A DNA stretch of 64,000 bases from UBA9676 sp963741615 (lineage in GTDB: Bacteria; Actinomycetota; Actinomycetes; Streptosporangiales; Streptosporangiaceae). Under the pieces are notes generated by a model, which searched no databases, was not told the origin of the DNA, and was given only the letters and a program-made list of their open reading frames with translations. Below, one piece after another: positions 16,404-25,481 of this stretch; the first letter of the stretch is position 1; every line of letters begins with the position of its first letter. The stretch covers positions 20,451-84,450 of the forward strand of contig CAVUIU010000023.1 of NCBI GenBank assembly GCA_963741615.1, given 5' to 3'. The translations under genes were made by a program, and so were the position numbers.

Positions 16404-18017
16404 TCAGTCCATCCACGCCCGGACGCCGCGGATGGCCGCCGGGAGAGCGTGGACCACATCGCCCGCCGCGATCGGGCTCCCTGCCCCCGCGCCGGCCGAC
16501 TCCGCACCAGCCGGGCCCGTCCCAGACGGCCCCGCGCCAGCCGCCGCCAGCCGGGCCGCGATGCCATGCAGGAACGCCGCGGCCGCGGCGGCATCGGCCG
16601 CCCCGAGCCCCTGGGCCAGCAGGGCGCCCGCGAGCCCGGAGAGCACGTCCCCTGTGCCGGCGGTGGCGAGCCACGACGTTCCCGTGGAGTTCACCAGCAC
16701 CGCTCCGTCCCCGGCCAGGCCGGCCGGGCCGGGTGGGTCGGCCGGGCCGGGCCGGGCGATCACCGTGGTCGAGCCCTTGAGCAGGACAGTCACGCCGAAC
16801 TCGGCCGCGGCCGCGCGGACATGCTCCAGGCGGCGTGCCGCCACCTGCGCCGGGTCGGTTCCCAGCAGCCGGGCGAGCTCGCCAGCGTGCGGGGTCAGCA
16901 ATGTGGGAGCCGCCCGGGCCAGCAGCCCTCGTTCCTGCGCGACCAGGGTCAGCCCGTCGGCATCGACCAGCACCGGCACGTCCGTGGACAGAACCGCGGC
17001 CAGCCGGTGCCTCGCCGCCTCGTCGGTGCCCATGCCGGGCCCGGCCACCCAGGCCTGCACCCGCCCGGCGGCCTCGACCTCCTGGCCAGCGCCGGGACCG
17101 TCCCCGGTCACCGTGATCAGCGCTTCAGGCCACTGCTGGCGGACGACCGCGACGGCCGGCCCGGCCGAAACCAGCCTGACCATGCCGACCCCGCCCCGCA
17201 GGGCACCGCCGACAGCGAGCGCCGCGGCGCCGGTGAAACGCGCACTGCCCGCGACGATGCCCAGCACTCCCCGGCGGTACTTGTCGGAGTCGCCGGGCGG
17301 CTGCCGGAGCAGGGCCGCCACGTCCACCGCCTGGAACCCGGCCGCGGCAGGCACCGGCAGGTAAGGCCCGAGCCCGATATCGACCAGTTCCACCACTCCG
17401 GCGTGGTCCGCGCCCGGGTCGATCAGCAGGCCCGGCTTCCAGGTGCCGAAGGTCACCGTGACATCCGCCCGCACCGCCGGGCCGCCCACCTCGCCCGTGT
17501 CCGCGTCGATCCCGCTCGGCAGGTCCACCGCCACCACCGAAGGGCCCGTGCCCGGGTGCCCCGGCAGGTCCCCGGTCCGGGCCTGTGCGACCAGGCCGGC
17601 CAGGGTCGAGTAGGGCTCGCGCAGCCCACCGCGGCCGCCGATTCCGAGCAGTCCGTCCAGCACCAGTTCCGCGGCGGCGATCAAGGCAGGCAGATCGGGG
17701 TCATCGGCGCCGGTAACACGCCCGCCCGCCATGCGCAGCGCCGCCGCCCCCTGCTCGTGGATGCGGCCGCCCGCGGCCACGGCGACCACACCCGCACCGC
17801 GCCGGGCCAGCCGGGCGCCCGCGTAGAGGGCGTCGCCGCCGTTGTCGCCGCTGCCGGCCAGCACGACGATCCTGGCCCCGTAGACCTTCCCGGCCATACC
17901 GGCACAGACCGACGCGAGCCCGGCGGCGGCCCGCTGCATCAGCGCCCCGGGCGGGACAGTGGCCATGAGGGCCTGTTCGGCTGCCCGGATTGTGGCTACA
18001 TCGTGCGCGTTCCTCAT
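16404..18017 (-). CDS. nnrD: Bifunctional NAD(P)H-hydrate epimerase / ADP-dependent dehydratase
   Basis: Repairs hydrated NADH and NADPH, 537 aa. The N-terminal epimerase domain (about 1-225) has AGSGDNGGDALYAGARL and DLPSGIDADTGEV. The C-terminal ribokinase-like dehydratase (about 240-510) has KYRRGVLGIVAGS, VDADGLTLV, LTPHAGELARLLG and ATAGTGDVLSGLAGALLAQG. The two domains are fused as in the YjeF type. Its ATG overlaps the acpS stop (ATGA). A low-complexity Gly/Ala/Ser insert lies near residue 500. Confidence 0.93.
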   Translation of the reverse strand: MRNAHDVATIRAAEQALMATVPPGALMQRAAAGLASVCAGMAGKVYGARIVVLAGSGDNGGDALYAGARLARRGAGVVAVAAGGRIHEQGAAALRMAGGRVTGADDPDLPALIAAAELVLDGLLGIGGRGGLREPYSTLAGLVAQARTGDLPGHPGTGPSVVAVDLPSGIDADTGEVGGPAVRADVTVTFGTWKPGLLIDPGADHAGVVELVDIGLGPYLPVPAAAGFQAVDVAALLRQPPGDSDKYRRGVLGIVAGSARFTGAAALAVGGALRGGVGMVRLVSAGPAVAVVRQQWPEALITVTGDGPGAGQEVEAAGRVQAWVAGPGMGTDEAARHRLAAVLSTDVPVLVDADGLTLVAQERGLLARAAPTLLTPHAGELARLLGTDPAQVAARRLEHVRAAAAEFGVTVLLKGSTTVIARPGPADPPGPAGLAGDGAVLVNSTGTSWLATAGTGDVLSGLAGALLAQGLGAADAAAAAAFLHGIAARLAAAGAGPSGTGPAGAESAGAGAGSPIAAGDVVHALPAAIRGVRAWMD

Positions 18018-18364
18018 CCTTCTGCCACCACCATCGCCACGCTCAGGCCTCCGTCATGGGTGATCGACAGGTGCCAGTGGCGCACCCCTCGCCGGGCCGC
18101 CGCTTCCGCCACCGTGCCGCGGGCCGCCAGCGAGGGGCGCCCGGCGCTGTTGTGCGTGATCTCCACGTCCGCCCAGCGCAGCCCCGGGGGCCCCCCCAGG
18201 GCCTTCGCCGCTGCCTCCTTGGCGGCGAAACAGGCGGCCAGCGAGGCTGGGCCACCGCCGCGTTCGCCGTCCGTGAACAGGCGGGATGCCAGGGCCGGGG
18301 TCCGGCGCAACGCGGACTCGAGCCGCGCGATGTCCACGATGTCCACACCGATGCCCACGATCAC
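18014..18364 (-). CDS. acpS: Holo-[acyl-carrier-protein] synthase
   Basis: Transfers phosphopantetheine from CoA to apo-ACP for fatty-acid synthesis, 116 aa. The N-terminus MIVGIGVDIVDIARLE contains the metal-binding Asp, and FAAKEAAAKALG holds the second metal-ligand Glu. It starts from a GTG and its stop overlaps nnrE/D. Length and motifs are typical of the trimeric AcpS family. Confidence 0.95.
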   Translation of the reverse strand: MIVGIGVDIVDIARLESALRRTPALASRLFTDGERGGGPASLAACFAAKEAAAKALGGPPGLRWADVEITHNSAGRPSLAARGTVAEAAARRGVRHWHLSITHDGGLSVAMVVAEG

Positions 18365-18422
18365 GCCCCCAGCCTGCCACTGCCGGGCACCGGGGGGCGA
18401 CGAGCCAGGCCGGCCGGGCGCC

Positions 18423-19916
18423 TCACTCCACCGTGACCGACTTGGCGAGGTTGCGCGGCTGGTCCACGTCGTGCCCCTTGGCCGTGGCCAGCTCGCATGC
18501 GAAGACCTGCAGCGGCACCGTGGTCACCAGCGGCTGCAGGAGCGTGGGCACGTGCGGGACCTCGATCAGCGTGTCCGCATAGGGCTTGACCTCGTGGTCG
18601 CCCTCTTCGGCGACGACAACGGCCCTGGCCCCCCTGGCCCGCACTTCCTGGATATTCGAAACGATTTTGTCGTGGAGGACGCCGCGGCCCTCGGCAGGGG
18701 GCACCACCACGACCACCGGCAGGCCGTCCTCGATGAGCGCGATCAGCCCGTGCTTCAGCTCCCCGGCGGCGAAAACTTCCGCGTGCATGTACGCGAGTTC
18801 CTTGAGCTTGAGCGCGCCTTCCAGGGCGACCGGGTAGCCGACATGGCGGCCGAGGAACAGCACGCACCGCTGCGCTGCCAGGTCCCGGGCCAGGGTGCGG
18901 ACCGGAGCCGTTGACGTTGCAGATGGCCAGCACCCGCGAACGCTGCTCACGCGCGTGCCGCACCGCCATCAGCGTGTCCATCGTTTCCCCTGACTGGGAG
19001 ATGGCTATGACCAGGGTGGACCGGGTCAGGATCGGGTCCCGGTAGCGGAACTCGCTGGCCAGCTCCACCTCGCACGGGATCCGGCACCAGTGCTCGATGG
19101 CGTACTTGGCGATCATCCCGGCGTGGTACGCGGTGCCGCACGCCACCACGATGATCTTGTCGGCCTCGCGCAGCTCGTCCACGGGCAGCCGCATCTCGTC
19201 CAGGGTCAGCTGCCCGTCCGGGCCGACGCGGCCGAGCAGCGTGTCGGCGATCGCCCGCGGCTGCTCGGCGATCTCCTTCAGCATGAAGTAGGTCGAACCC
19301 CGCCTTCTCCGCGGCCGATATGTCCCAGTCCACCTGGTATTCGGTGACCTCGGCCGGCGTGCCGTCAAACCGGGTGACGTGCACGCTGTCCGCGCGGATC
19401 TCGGCGACCTGATCCTGGCCCAGTTCCACCGCGCTGCGGGTGTAGGCGATGAACGCCGCCACGTCGCTGGCGAGGAAGTTCTCCTTCTCGCCGCGGGCGA
19501 CCACCAGCGGGGAGTTGCGGCGGGCGCCGACCACCGCGCCGGGATCCCGGACGTCCACGGCGACAAGGGTGAATGCCCCCTCCAGCCGGCGGCAGACCCG
19601 CCGCATGGCCTCCGCGAGCATCCCCGGCTGGCCCGGCCCCGTGCTGGCAGGCCCCGTGCCGGTTGGGGTCGGTGGGCGCACCGTGCGTCGCCCAGCGGGT
19701 GTGGCCGAGCCCGACATTCCCCCGCAGCGGCGGCTCCGCGGCGAGCGCCTTCACCAGGTTGGTGAGCTTGCCTGCCCGCTTCAGCGATGCCAGCGTGCCA
19801 TCGGCGAGCACCGCGATGCCCGCCGAGTCATAGCCCCGGTATTCCAGCCGGGTGAGCCCTTCGATGAGCACGTCGGCCGCCTGGCGATGACCGGCGTATC
19901 CCACGATGCCGCACAT
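18423..19916 (-). pseudogene. glmS: Glutamine-fructose-6-phosphate aminotransferase, disrupted
   Basis: Would make glucosamine 6-phosphate for UDP-GlcNAc. The start MCGIVGYAGHRQAADVL (catalytic Cys2), GHTRWATHGAPTDPN, the STYFMLKEI linker, ISQSGETMDT and the C-terminus LGRHVGYPVALEGALKLKEL to NLAKSVTVE are all well conserved, but they lie in three different frames. About 45 residues (the HNGI.EN and SxTDTE part) are missing at 19621-19662. An extra base breaks the frame at about 19296, within GGGTTCGACC. About 74 residues of the second SIS domain are missing at about 18901-18906. The span is about 498 codons against a usual 610. An AGGAG site precedes the ATG. Either it is a non-functional gene or the assembly lost sequence. 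Confidence 0.9.
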
Positions 19917-20036
19917 AAGTTGCTCCTATGCCGAAGCCAGTCAGCGACTCGGGTCATCACCTTGTCCGGGCACCCAGCACGGCCGGCCAGGCTCTGGCGC
20001 TAGCGCGGACCCACAGGCCGCGCTGGCGGCCGGCTA

Positions 20037-21404
20037 TCAGGACGCGGCACGGATGACCGACGCCAGCTGGTTCGCCAGGTACCGGGCACGATCAGCATCC
20101 ACCGCCTCGACCATGACCCGGACCGCGGGCTCGGTGCCACTCGGCCGCACCAGGATCCTGCCCGAACGGCCCAGTTCCGCCTTGGCGGCGGCGACCTGCG
20201 CCGCCACCACCGGGGAGGAGGCAACCCGTGCCTTATCGACTCCAGCGACGTTGACGAGCACCTGTGGGTACCGGGTCATCACCTTCGCGAGGTCGGCCAG
20301 GGGAATCCGCTCACGGGCGACGGCGGCCAGCAGGTGCAGCGCGGTAAGAATGCCGTCACCGGTGGTCGCGTGCTCCAGCATGATGATGTGGCCGGACTGC
20401 TCGCCACCGAGGACGTAATCGCCCGCCCGCATCGCTTCCAGCACGTACCTGTCCCCGACCGCGGTCTCCACCACGGTGACACCGGCGTTCTTCATGGCCA
20501 GCCGGAACCCGAGGTTGGACATGACCGTGGCGACCACGGTGTCGGCGGCCAGCCGGCCGCTGGCCTTGAGCTCAAGCGCGAGTACGGCCATGATCTGGTC
20601 CCCGTCGATCACCTGCCCGCCGGCATCCACCGCAAGGCACCTGTCAGCGTCGCCATCGTGCGCGACGCCGGCATCGGCCCCGTGCTCGATGACGGCTGCC
20701 CGTAGCACGTCCAGATGGGTCGAGCCGCAGCCGTCGTTGATGTTCTCACCATCGGGTTCTGCCCCGATCGCGATCACGTCCGCACCCGCCCGGCGCAGCA
20801 ACAACGGGGCCACCTCAGAGGCGGCGCCATTTGCGCAGTCCACCACCACCCGCAAGCCGGCCAGAGGCCGCGCGCGCAGCGAGGCGAGCAGGTGGGTGAG
20901 ATAGCGATCCCGCGACCCACAGTGGTCGCTGACCCTGCCGAAGCCCCCGCGGGGCACGCCGGCCACGGCGTCGCCCGGCAGGCCCAGCCTCGCCTCGATC
21001 TCGTCTTCGGCGGCGTCGGCAAACTTGAAGCCGCCCCTGGCAAACAGCTTGATCCCGTTGTCCTGAGCCGGGTTGTGGCTGGCCGACAGCATGACCCCCA
21101 GGTCAGCGGACAGGTCGGCGGTAAGGAAGGCGACGGCCGGAGTCGGGATCACCCCGAGCCGGAGCACGTCCACCCCGGCGCCGGCCAGGCCTGCCACCAC
21201 GGCGGACTCCAGGAACTCACCCGACGCGCGGGGATCCCGTCCCACGACCGCCACCGGGCGCCTGCCCGCCGCCTGCGCGCGGCCGAACACGCCAGTTTCG
21301 TGCAGTACTTCAGCGGAAGCGACGGCCAGGTCCATGGCCAGGCGAGCCGTCAGGTCATCGCCTGCCACGCCCCGAACGCCGTCTGTCCCAAAGAGCCGGC
21401 CCAT
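20037..21404 (-). CDS. glmM: Phosphoglucosamine mutase
   Basis: Converts glucosamine 6-phosphate to glucosamine 1-phosphate, the step after GlmS. 455 aa. The start is MGRLFGTDGVRGVAG. The phosphoserine motif MLSASHNPAQDNGIK has the active Ser at about 109. The magnesium site is HDGDADRCLAVD, and the substrate loop VLGGEQSGHIIML and the phosphate-binding RPSGTEPAVRVM follow. It appears intact, in contrast to the adjacent glmS, from which it is separated by about 120 bases. Confidence 0.96.
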   Translation of the reverse strand: MGRLFGTDGVRGVAGDDLTARLAMDLAVASAEVLHETGVFGRAQAAGRRPVAVVGRDPRASGEFLESAVVAGLAGAGVDVLRLGVIPTPAVAFLTADLSADLGVMLSASHNPAQDNGIKLFARGGFKFADAAEDEIEARLGLPGDAVAGVPRGGFGRVSDHCGSRDRYLTHLLASLRARPLAGLRVVVDCANGAASEVAPLLLRRAGADVIAIGAEPDGENINDGCGSTHLDVLRAAVIEHGADAGVAHDGDADRCLAVDAGGQVIDGDQIMAVLALELKASGRLAADTVVATVMSNLGFRLAMKNAGVTVVETAVGDRYVLEAMRAGDYVLGGEQSGHIIMLEHATTGDGILTALHLLAAVARERIPLADLAKVMTRYPQVLVNVAGVDKARVASSPVVAAQVAAAKAELGRSGRILVRPSGTEPAVRVMVEAVDADRARYLANQLASVIRAAS

Positions 21405-21469
21405 GAAACGTGCCCCCCCGTTTCCAGGTGCCGTCCTGATGGATGCATCGCCAATGCGCGAGCGCCTGA

Positions 21470-22000
21470 TCAGCGCTTCGAGTATTGAGGTGCCTTCCTG
21501 GCCTTCTTGAGGCCGTACTTCTTGCGCTCCTTGACCCGGGCATCCCGGGTGAGGAAGCCTGCTCGTTTCAGGGTAACCCGGTTCTCCGGGTTGACCAGCG
21601 TCAGGGCGCGTGCGATCCCCAGCCGCAGTGCACCAGCCTGGCCGGTGACCCCGCCGCCAGTGATCCGGGCGACCACGTCGAACTGTCCGTCAGCCCCGAG
21701 GGTCACGAACGGCTCACTGATGAGCTGCTGGTGCACCTTGTTCGGGAAGAAATCCTCCAGCGACCGTTCGTTGATGCGCCACTGGCCTGTGCCCGGGGTG
21801 ATGCGGACCCGCGCGATCGCCTCCTTACGCCGGCCAGTGCCCAGCGCGTTGCCGGTCACCACCGGCCGGCGTGCCGCCGGGCGGCCCTCCGCCTCTGCGG
21901 ACGTCTCGGTGGTGTACTCCGACACATGCTCGCCGGTGTCATCCTCGGTCTGCGCGTCGGCGCCCTCAACGAGCGTCTGCGTGCCTGTGGGCTCGGCCAC
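21470..22000 (-). CDS. rpsI: 30S ribosomal protein S9
   Basis: Small-subunit protein whose C-terminal tail reaches the P-site tRNA. 176 aa. The core starts near GTGRRKEAIARVRITPG and ends in the conserved KKARKAPQYSKR. A 45-residue acidic and Thr-rich N-terminal extension precedes it, as in other actinobacterial S9 proteins. It follows rplM in the usual L13-S9 operon. Confidence 0.97.
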   Translation of the reverse strand: MAEPTGTQTLVEGADAQTEDDTGEHVSEYTTETSAEAEGRPAARRPVVTGNALGTGRRKEAIARVRITPGTGQWRINERSLEDFFPNKVHQQLISEPFVTLGADGQFDVVARITGGGVTGQAGALRLGIARALTLVNPENRVTLKRAGFLTRDARVKERKKYGLKKARKAPQYSKR

Positions 22001-22043
22001 GGTACTTTCCTCTTACTTCCTGATCGGCTTGGTCATCGCGGCG

Positions 22044-22514
22044 TCACCTGCCGCCAGCAGGCGGCCCCGCCTGCTGCGCTATCTGCTTGATCGTGAACGG
22101 GGTCGGCTGCTGTGCCTGGTGCGGGTGATCGGGGCCCGCGTACACCTTCAGCTTGCGGAGCATGTTCCGGCCAAGCGAGTTCTTGGGCAACATGCCCTTG
22201 ACCGCCTTCTCGACCACCCGCTCCGGGTGCTTGGCGAGCAGTTCGGAGTAGGCCACCGAATGCATGCCCCCGGGGTAACCGGAGTGGTGGTAGGCGCGCT
22301 TGTCCTGGAGCTTGTTACCGCTCAGGGCGACCTTCTCGGCGTTAACCACGATCACGAAGTCGCCGGTGTCGATGTGCGGCGCGAAGATCGGCTTGTGCTT
22401 CCCGCGCAGCAACGTCGCCACATGGCTGGCCAGGCGGCCGAGCACGACATCGGAGGCATCGATGACATGCCACTGACGCTGGATGTCACCGGCCTTGGGG
22501 CTAAAAGTGCGCAC
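22044..22514 (-). CDS. rplM: 50S ribosomal protein L13
   Basis: Early-assembly large-subunit protein, 156 aa. It starts MRTFSPKAGDIQRQWHVIDA and contains LGRLASHVATLLRGKHK, YHHSGYPGG and KGMLPKNSLGRNMLRKLKVY, all classic L13 segments. First gene of the rplM-rpsI pair; the long upstream region (22.5-23.4 kb) should hold its promoter. Confidence 0.97.
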   Translation of the reverse strand: MRTFSPKAGDIQRQWHVIDASDVVLGRLASHVATLLRGKHKPIFAPHIDTGDFVIVVNAEKVALSGNKLQDKRAYHHSGYPGGMHSVAYSELLAKHPERVVEKAVKGMLPKNSLGRNMLRKLKVYAGPDHPHQAQQPTPFTIKQIAQQAGPPAGGR

Positions 22515-23401
22515 TGTCGTAAGCCTTCACATGTGGGACCTGATACGTGGGCCCGCGCCGAGGTGATCGTCCAGGCGAGGGAGTCCCCGCACCAGCCGCC
22601 GCGTGACCACCCCGATGAGCGGGCACCGCAGGCATGCCGATACGCATGGACGCTTGTGAAGGATACCGGCCACAACCGATGACGGTCAAAGTGAGCCGGA
22701 CGGCCCGGGGGCAACGGGCCGCCTCCGGCCCTGCGGCGCGGAGCCGGGCTGGCCTGTGTGAAAAGGGCGCACTGCGCGAAAGGGTATGTCCTTCGCGGAA
22801 CCAGACAACCATGTGGAAGCTGACAAGCTATGCGGCACGAGATCATTGACGTGAAAGTTGGGAGGTATGCGAAAGGTGAAGGGCAGTGACGGCGGCGGGC
22901 CGGGGGGAGAGCGGGGGACCCACAGGCAGCGCCTGGAGAGCTGGGCAGGGCCCGGAAGGCCAGCGCAGGGCAGAGTGGGACCCCGCAAGGCCAGCACAGG
23001 GCAGAGCAGGACCCCGCAAGGCCAGCGCAGAGGCAGCTGCGGGGACCGCTGCGTGGGCAGCGCAGCGCAGAACCCCGCAAGGCCAGCGCAGAGGCAGCTG
23101 CGGGGACCGCTGCGTGGGCAGAGCAGCGCAGAACCCGGCAAGGCCAGCGCAGGGCAGCATGCAGAGACCTCTCCGCGGGCAGCGCAGAGCAGAGACCGGG
23201 GACGGCGCAGGCCGAGCAGGAACAGCATGAGAGGCAGACCGACCACATGCCCGGGCCGACTGCCGCGCAGCCTCTCGGGCGGTAACCGCCCCCATACTGC
23301 CTGCCCGTCCCGGAAGCCTTTCCTGGCCTACGAATAAGCCACCGGACCGGGAAAATGCCTGACCGCGCGATGTCAGCCGCTCAGGGGGATACGCTCGCGC
23401 C
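22515..23401. other. Long intergenic region between rplM and the Pro-rich membrane protein gene
   Basis: About 890 bases between two divergent genes. The rplM-proximal part may hold its promoter; one candidate on the minus strand is TTGTCT, 16 bases, TACCCT at about 22785-22812. The centre is a nested GC-rich repeat listed separately. Open frames cross it on both strands, but they give Leu/Cys/Arg repeats with no family resemblance, so I annotate no gene. Confidence 0.6.
22951..23160. repeat. Nested tandem repeat with a 61-bp major period
   Basis: The segment accccgcaaggccagcgcag starts at 23011 and 23072, with a diverged copy at 23133, giving an exact period of 61. A shorter unit with a 31-base period lies just before it (22980). 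The core aaggccagc recurs five times. Parts such as gcagctgcggggaccgctgc are self-complementary and could fold. No spacers of the CRISPR kind are present. Confidence 0.8.
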
Positions 23402-25438
23402 ATGGGTTCTCGGGGAGGGCGCAACGACGAGCCGCCAAGCGGCCAGTCGGATGCTCAGATACCCGGGCGCCCGGTGCGAGACCAGTCGCCGGACGGGGGG
23501 TGGCCGGGACCCGCCCGCCCCGCTGATTCCGCTCCCTACCAGCAGTCTCGCGGCGACGGAGGCCCTGCCCGCCGCCCTGGCCCGCCGGGACGCAGGCACG
23601 CCGCCGCGGCCCGGCCCGGCACTGCCCCGGGTGGCGGGATCGCGCCGCATGGGGGGCCTCCACCGGGCAGCACCTCGCCGGGCAGTCTGCCCCCGCGGAG
23701 CGGTCCCCCGCCCGGCAGCACCGGGCCCTCCCGGACACAGCCCCCCCGCGGCGGTCCCCCGCCCCGCGGCACCGGGCCCTCCCGGACGCAGCCACCCCGT
23801 GGCGTCCTCTCTCCAGGGGGACCGATCTCCCCACCCGGCTCCGCGGCCCTGGGGACAACGCCTCCGCGCGGACTGCCCAGCCCCCGTGGCAGTGCTTCCC
23901 CGGGAGCCGAATGGGCGGGCGTTACCTCCACGCGGGGTGCCGTCTCCCGCGGGGGCTCACCGCGGCGGCGGGGTCCGATCCGGGGCTACCCGCCGATGCC
24001 CGGCCAGCCGGGCCCGGTTTACCCGCCCGGCCAGTTCTCCGATTGGAACCGTCCATCCGTCCGCGCCTCCTGGCTGGGCGCGAACGGCCACGGTGACGGC
24101 GCAGGGGAAGCTGATGCCGAACCTGGGTACTCCGTCCTGGCCACCAGCGACCCATCGGCGGATGCGACGGCGACCCAGACCTGGGCCGTGATCGACGATA
24201 CGGGCGGCTGGTCTCCCCCGCCGCTGGCCCGCGACGTGTCCGCGCACACCGACGGGGAGGGTTTCCCCGGAATCCGGCGGGCGGGCGGGCGCGGGGCGGA
24301 CGTCCCGCGCGTGGCATTCGGCGCGGCCGGGACCGTGGCGGAGCCCGGCAGCCGCCAGCTGGCCCCCTGGGAATCCGGCAGCCTGCCTGCCGGCAGTTCA
24401 CCCGCCAGCAGTTCACCCGCCAGCGGCCCGCCGAGTGGTGACCCAGCCCGCCTGGCCCGACCGGCCCGCCAGGCCCACCGGGCCAGGGCCGGCAGTTCGC
24501 CCGGTCCCGCCAGTCCGGCCGGCCAGCCCGGTCCGCCAGGCACGGCCAGGCCTCCCGGCAGGCAGGCGCCCGCCTCTCCCGCGGCCCGCGGCGAGCAGAC
24601 CGCTTCCTGGGACTCGGGCAGCCTGCCCGCCACCGGCCGTGCCAGCGCGCGCCACGGGCAGGGTGCCGCCCGGACCAGCGGCGAGATCCGCCGCCGGGGT
24701 GGCGAGCAGAGAAAACGATCGCACCGCACCCTGATCGGGCTGCTGATGGCACCGGTGGTGGTTGTCATCCTGGTCGTGGCGGTGATCGTCTACCTCGGCA
24801 GCAGGCCCGTGCCAACCGCCAGCAACGCCGCGGCGCCGACGAGCAAGCCCGCCGTGGCCCCCACCAGCCCGGCCCCGGCCCCGGGGCCGTGGAGGGACAT
24901 CACCAGCCAGGCCGTCGATACGCAGCCGCTCAGCAGCCAGGAGCTTTACCCCGCGCGGTTCGCGGAGGGCGGGAGCGCAGGCATCAGGACAGTGGACCGG
25001 GCCAACACCAAGTGCACCAAAGAGGTGATCGGCTCCGCGCTCCGGACGGCGGTCCGCAAGGGCGGCTGCACCCAGGTCATACGCGCCAGCTACCTGTCCA
25101 CCAACCGGAAGATGATGGCGACCATCGGCGTCCTGAACCTCGTTGACGTCGCCGCGGCCGAGAAGGTCGGGAAGGCCTCGGGCGCGACCGAGTTCATCCG
25201 CCAGCTGCCCGGCCCGCACGGCCCGACCCGGAATCTCACCAAGGGAACGGGCCTGGAGGAGGCCACGGTGAAGGGGCACTACCTCATCTTGATCTGGACG
25301 GAGTTCGCGAACCTGCATGCCCCCACGGGCAAGAAGCAGCGCAAAGAACTGGCGAAGTTCTCGTCGGACCTGTTCGCGGGCACGGCCAATGTGAGCCTGA
25401 CCAGCCGGATGGTGACCGGGCGGCCGCAGATCCCGTGA
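23402..25438 (+). CDS. Membrane-anchored protein with long Pro-rich N-terminus, function unknown
   Basis: 678 aa. Residues 1-440 are low complexity, rich in Pro, Gly, Arg and Ser, and include a repeated GPSRTQPPRG unit and two similar WESGSLPA/WDSGSLPA segments. A basic stretch (RRRGGEQRKRSHR) precedes one membrane helix (LIGLLMAPVVVVILVVAVIV, about 447-468). The outer domain of about 190 residues contains two Cys, in TKCTKE and GGCTQV, and no enzyme motif I recognise. Topology resembles the protein at 11.6-12.6 kb. It is convergent with truA and is the only large plus-strand gene inside the core block. Confidence 0.8.
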   Translation: MGSRGGRNDEPPSGQSDAQIPGRPVRDQSPDGGWPGPARPADSAPYQQSRGDGGPARRPGPPGRRHAAAARPGTAPGGGIAPHGGPPPGSTSPGSLPPRSGPPPGSTGPSRTQPPRGGPPPRGTGPSRTQPPRGVLSPGGPISPPGSAALGTTPPRGLPSPRGSASPGAEWAGVTSTRGAVSRGGSPRRRGPIRGYPPMPGQPGPVYPPGQFSDWNRPSVRASWLGANGHGDGAGEADAEPGYSVLATSDPSADATATQTWAVIDDTGGWSPPPLARDVSAHTDGEGFPGIRRAGGRGADVPRVAFGAAGTVAEPGSRQLAPWESGSLPAGSSPASSSPASGPPSGDPARLARPARQAHRARAGSSPGPASPAGQPGPPGTARPPGRQAPASPAARGEQTASWDSGSLPATGRASARHGQGAARTSGEIRRRGGEQRKRSHRTLIGLLMAPVVVVILVVAVIVYLGSRPVPTASNAAAPTSKPAVAPTSPAPAPGPWRDITSQAVDTQPLSSQELYPARFAEGGSAGIRTVDRANTKCTKEVIGSALRTAVRKGGCTQVIRASYLSTNRKMMATIGVLNLVDVAAAEKVGKASGATEFIRQLPGPHGPTRNLTKGTGLEEATVKGHYLILIWTEFANLHAPTGKKQRKELAKFSSDLFAGTANVSLTSRMVTGRPQIP

Positions 25439-25481
25439 AGGCCGCAGGGCCCTCCGGCCGACCTCCTGACGGCGCCCGGCG

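Noticed and set aside
15134..16594. Longer alr start at 16594
   Set aside because: It would overlap the end of nnrE/D by about 190 bases and adds unconserved Arg-rich sequence.
22951..23160. Possible CRISPR array
   Set aside because: The repeats are contiguous with no unique spacers and no cas genes nearby.
22352..23424. Several open frames across the rplM upstream repeats
   Set aside because: Their translations are Leu/Cys/Ala/Arg repeats generated by the tandem array; no ribosome-binding site or homologue-like pattern.
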